From contig CM020510.1 of the NCBI GenBank assembly GCA_009823395.1, forward strand, positions 6,721,773 to 6,785,772: 64,000 nt of DNA, given 5' to 3'. The stretch's first letter is position 1, and each line of letters starts with the position of its first letter. Below the pieces are notes generated by a model, which was not told the DNA's origin, did no database searches, and saw only the letters and a list, made by a program, of their open reading frames with translations. The position numbers and the translations under genes were made by a program. The DNA comes from Thamnaconus septentrionalis (taxonomy: Eukaryota > Chordata > Actinopteri > Tetraodontiformes > Monacanthidae). Below, piece after piece: positions 62,671 to 64,000 of this stretch.

Positions 62671-62711
62671 CTATATATATAAATATTTCTATATATATAT
62701 ATATATATATA
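62625..62711. repeat. (TA)n microsatellite attached to the L2 tail
   Basis: Two TA runs separated by TTTGC and AAATATTTC, continuing directly from the GAAT tail. Confidence 0.93.
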
Positions 62712-63485
62712 AAACTGAACCAATTCAGGCGGTTAACCCTCATAAAGTTGCAGTGTGACATTGTGACATTAGTCTGGTGTTAAACGGGAATCAGCTTCAA
62801 GGACAGCTGAATATTCTGCGGCACTTCATTGAGATTCAGAACCGGGAGCACAATAGCACTTAAAAGAAAACTGTTCCGCACTGGAGCTCTGAGTCATTCT
62901 GATTTTTTAACACATTTAGCTTGTAGTAATGCAGCAATCAAAAAACAATGAAAAAAAATGGCATTGCCATTTCTTCCCCTGAAAAATGTTAATGAGGATT
63001 TTCAGCAGTAAATATTTGCAATTGGACACATTCTGCTGCAAAACGTCTGAAAGCATGAGGAAGTTCAGCGAAAGTTTACTTTCAAATTAATTTGCGATAC
63101 TTTCAGTTTCAGCCTACACCCCCACTTCCCCCCACCCCGCCTCTCCTGAGAGGAGCTGAATTATTAAAGTCTCTCATTGCCTTCCTGCTTCCCGTCTCCC
63201 TCCCTGCTCCGTAACTTATTGCCAACCATTATTTTCTGCTGGGCAACCTAACGAACAAACTCGCAGCGCAACCTGCAAGCGCCCGCCGTGCCCGCTGACG
63301 AGAGGGAAGTGGCAAAGCTGTCTTTGAATGAAGCGCACGGGGAAAATACAAATAGCTGAAAGGCAAACGGAGAGGGAAAGAGAAAAAAGGAGGATAAAGT
63401 AAACAAAAAAACACACAAAACAAAATGTGGGGCATCACATCAAAAGATCTGCCAATGGATTACATCTCTTTAAGGTACATGCACT

Positions 63486-63529
<44 letters not shown>

Positions 63530-64000
63530 CATCTCTGACAGTAATGCAGCTCTGAGATAATCATTAAAACCAAACTTTGTTGTTTGTCTCTTTATATTTA
63601 AGAAAAGCCCCGTCAAAATAAGAGTCAGAGGCAACATAATAAGGATGAGAAAGGCGGCGAGGAGAAAGAAGCTTTGAAGCCAACAAAAAAAAATTTTTTG
63701 ACAGGAACATTTTAAACCCCCGTCAAAGTGCAGAGTGCAAAGAAAAGTTTCACCTCCTCACGGAAGATTTTATGGAGCTAGCTCAGAAACGGTGACAAAC
63801 AAAAAAAACTTTGCCATATGTTGTCTTTAAGAGAGTCCATTTCTTTGTATCATTTTGTGTTAGATGACACTTGGTCGAGCATGAGCCTGTTGTAAAATGC
63901 AACATTCTGTATCACCATCTCTGCATGATATACTGTTGGAAAAAAAAACAAAAACAAAAAAAAACAATCTGAAAAATAAATGTTGCTTTCAAAGGCTTTT
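62712..64000. other. Non-coding stretch to window end
   Basis: No exon recognised. Holds (GT)n at 63489-63528 and A-runs near 63940-63965. The part 63110-63330 is complex and non-repetitive, a weak conserved-element candidate. Confidence 0.5.
63489..63528 (+). repeat. (GT)20 microsatellite
   Basis: Pure GT run. Confidence 0.95.

Noticed and set aside
1..64000. Known microRNA hairpins
   Set aside because: Common vertebrate mature sequences (let-7, miR-1, -9, -10, -21, -124, -181 and others) were looked for by eye and not found.

Overview
The window looks like a piece of a ray-finned (teleost) fish chromosome. It holds a vertebrate-type spliced gene, dense (CA/GT)n microsatellites, L2-type 3' tails ending in short tandem repeats, a fragment resembling the head of a tRNA-derived SINE, and large AT-rich stretches with no coding signal. 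There is no sign of bacterial, phage or CRISPR content.

Only one protein-coding gene can be supported: a tristetraprolin-family (ZFP36/TTP) mRNA-decay factor on the minus strand at 3295-5285. It has two coding exons. Exon 1 (5285-5253) encodes 11 residues and ends in a GTGAGT donor. After a 704-bp intron, exon 2 (4548-3295) encodes the remaining 417 residues, including a canonical pair of CCCH zinc fingers. A TATA box (5401-5395), GC-rich inverted and direct repeats and a GC box lie just upstream. The 3' UTR (about 1.1 kb, ending near 2170-2184) carries a cluster of AUUUA motifs, the type of site TTP proteins bind, so the gene probably controls its own mRNA. A CArG box with an AP-1 site about 1 kb upstream fits an immediate-early, serum- or stress-inducible gene.

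From about 7.4 kb to the end I see no convincing exon on either strand. The longer open frames there fall in low-complexity pyrimidine or purine tracts, microsatellites or unrecognisable sequence. This roughly 57-kb stretch holds: (i) many microsatellites; (ii) dispersed repeats, including a four-copy family marked by a 'GAGGCTGTAAACA' block, two L2-like tails, a degenerate SINE head, a short MITE-like hairpin element and a 'TACTACAACACT' family; (iii) AT-rich blocks with homeodomain- or MEF2-type sites that look like conserved non-coding elements; (iv) CTCF-like motifs; (v) strong palindromes, namely a perfect 24-bp one at 8444, a perfect 22-bp one at 35010, and two adjacent perfect hairpins at 27096-27163; and (vi) G-runs with quadruplex potential.

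The layout suggests an inducible zfp36-type gene at the edge of a long non-coding interval. Whether that interval is a regulatory landscape or simply intergenic or intronic DNA of a gene outside the window cannot be settled from this sequence alone.
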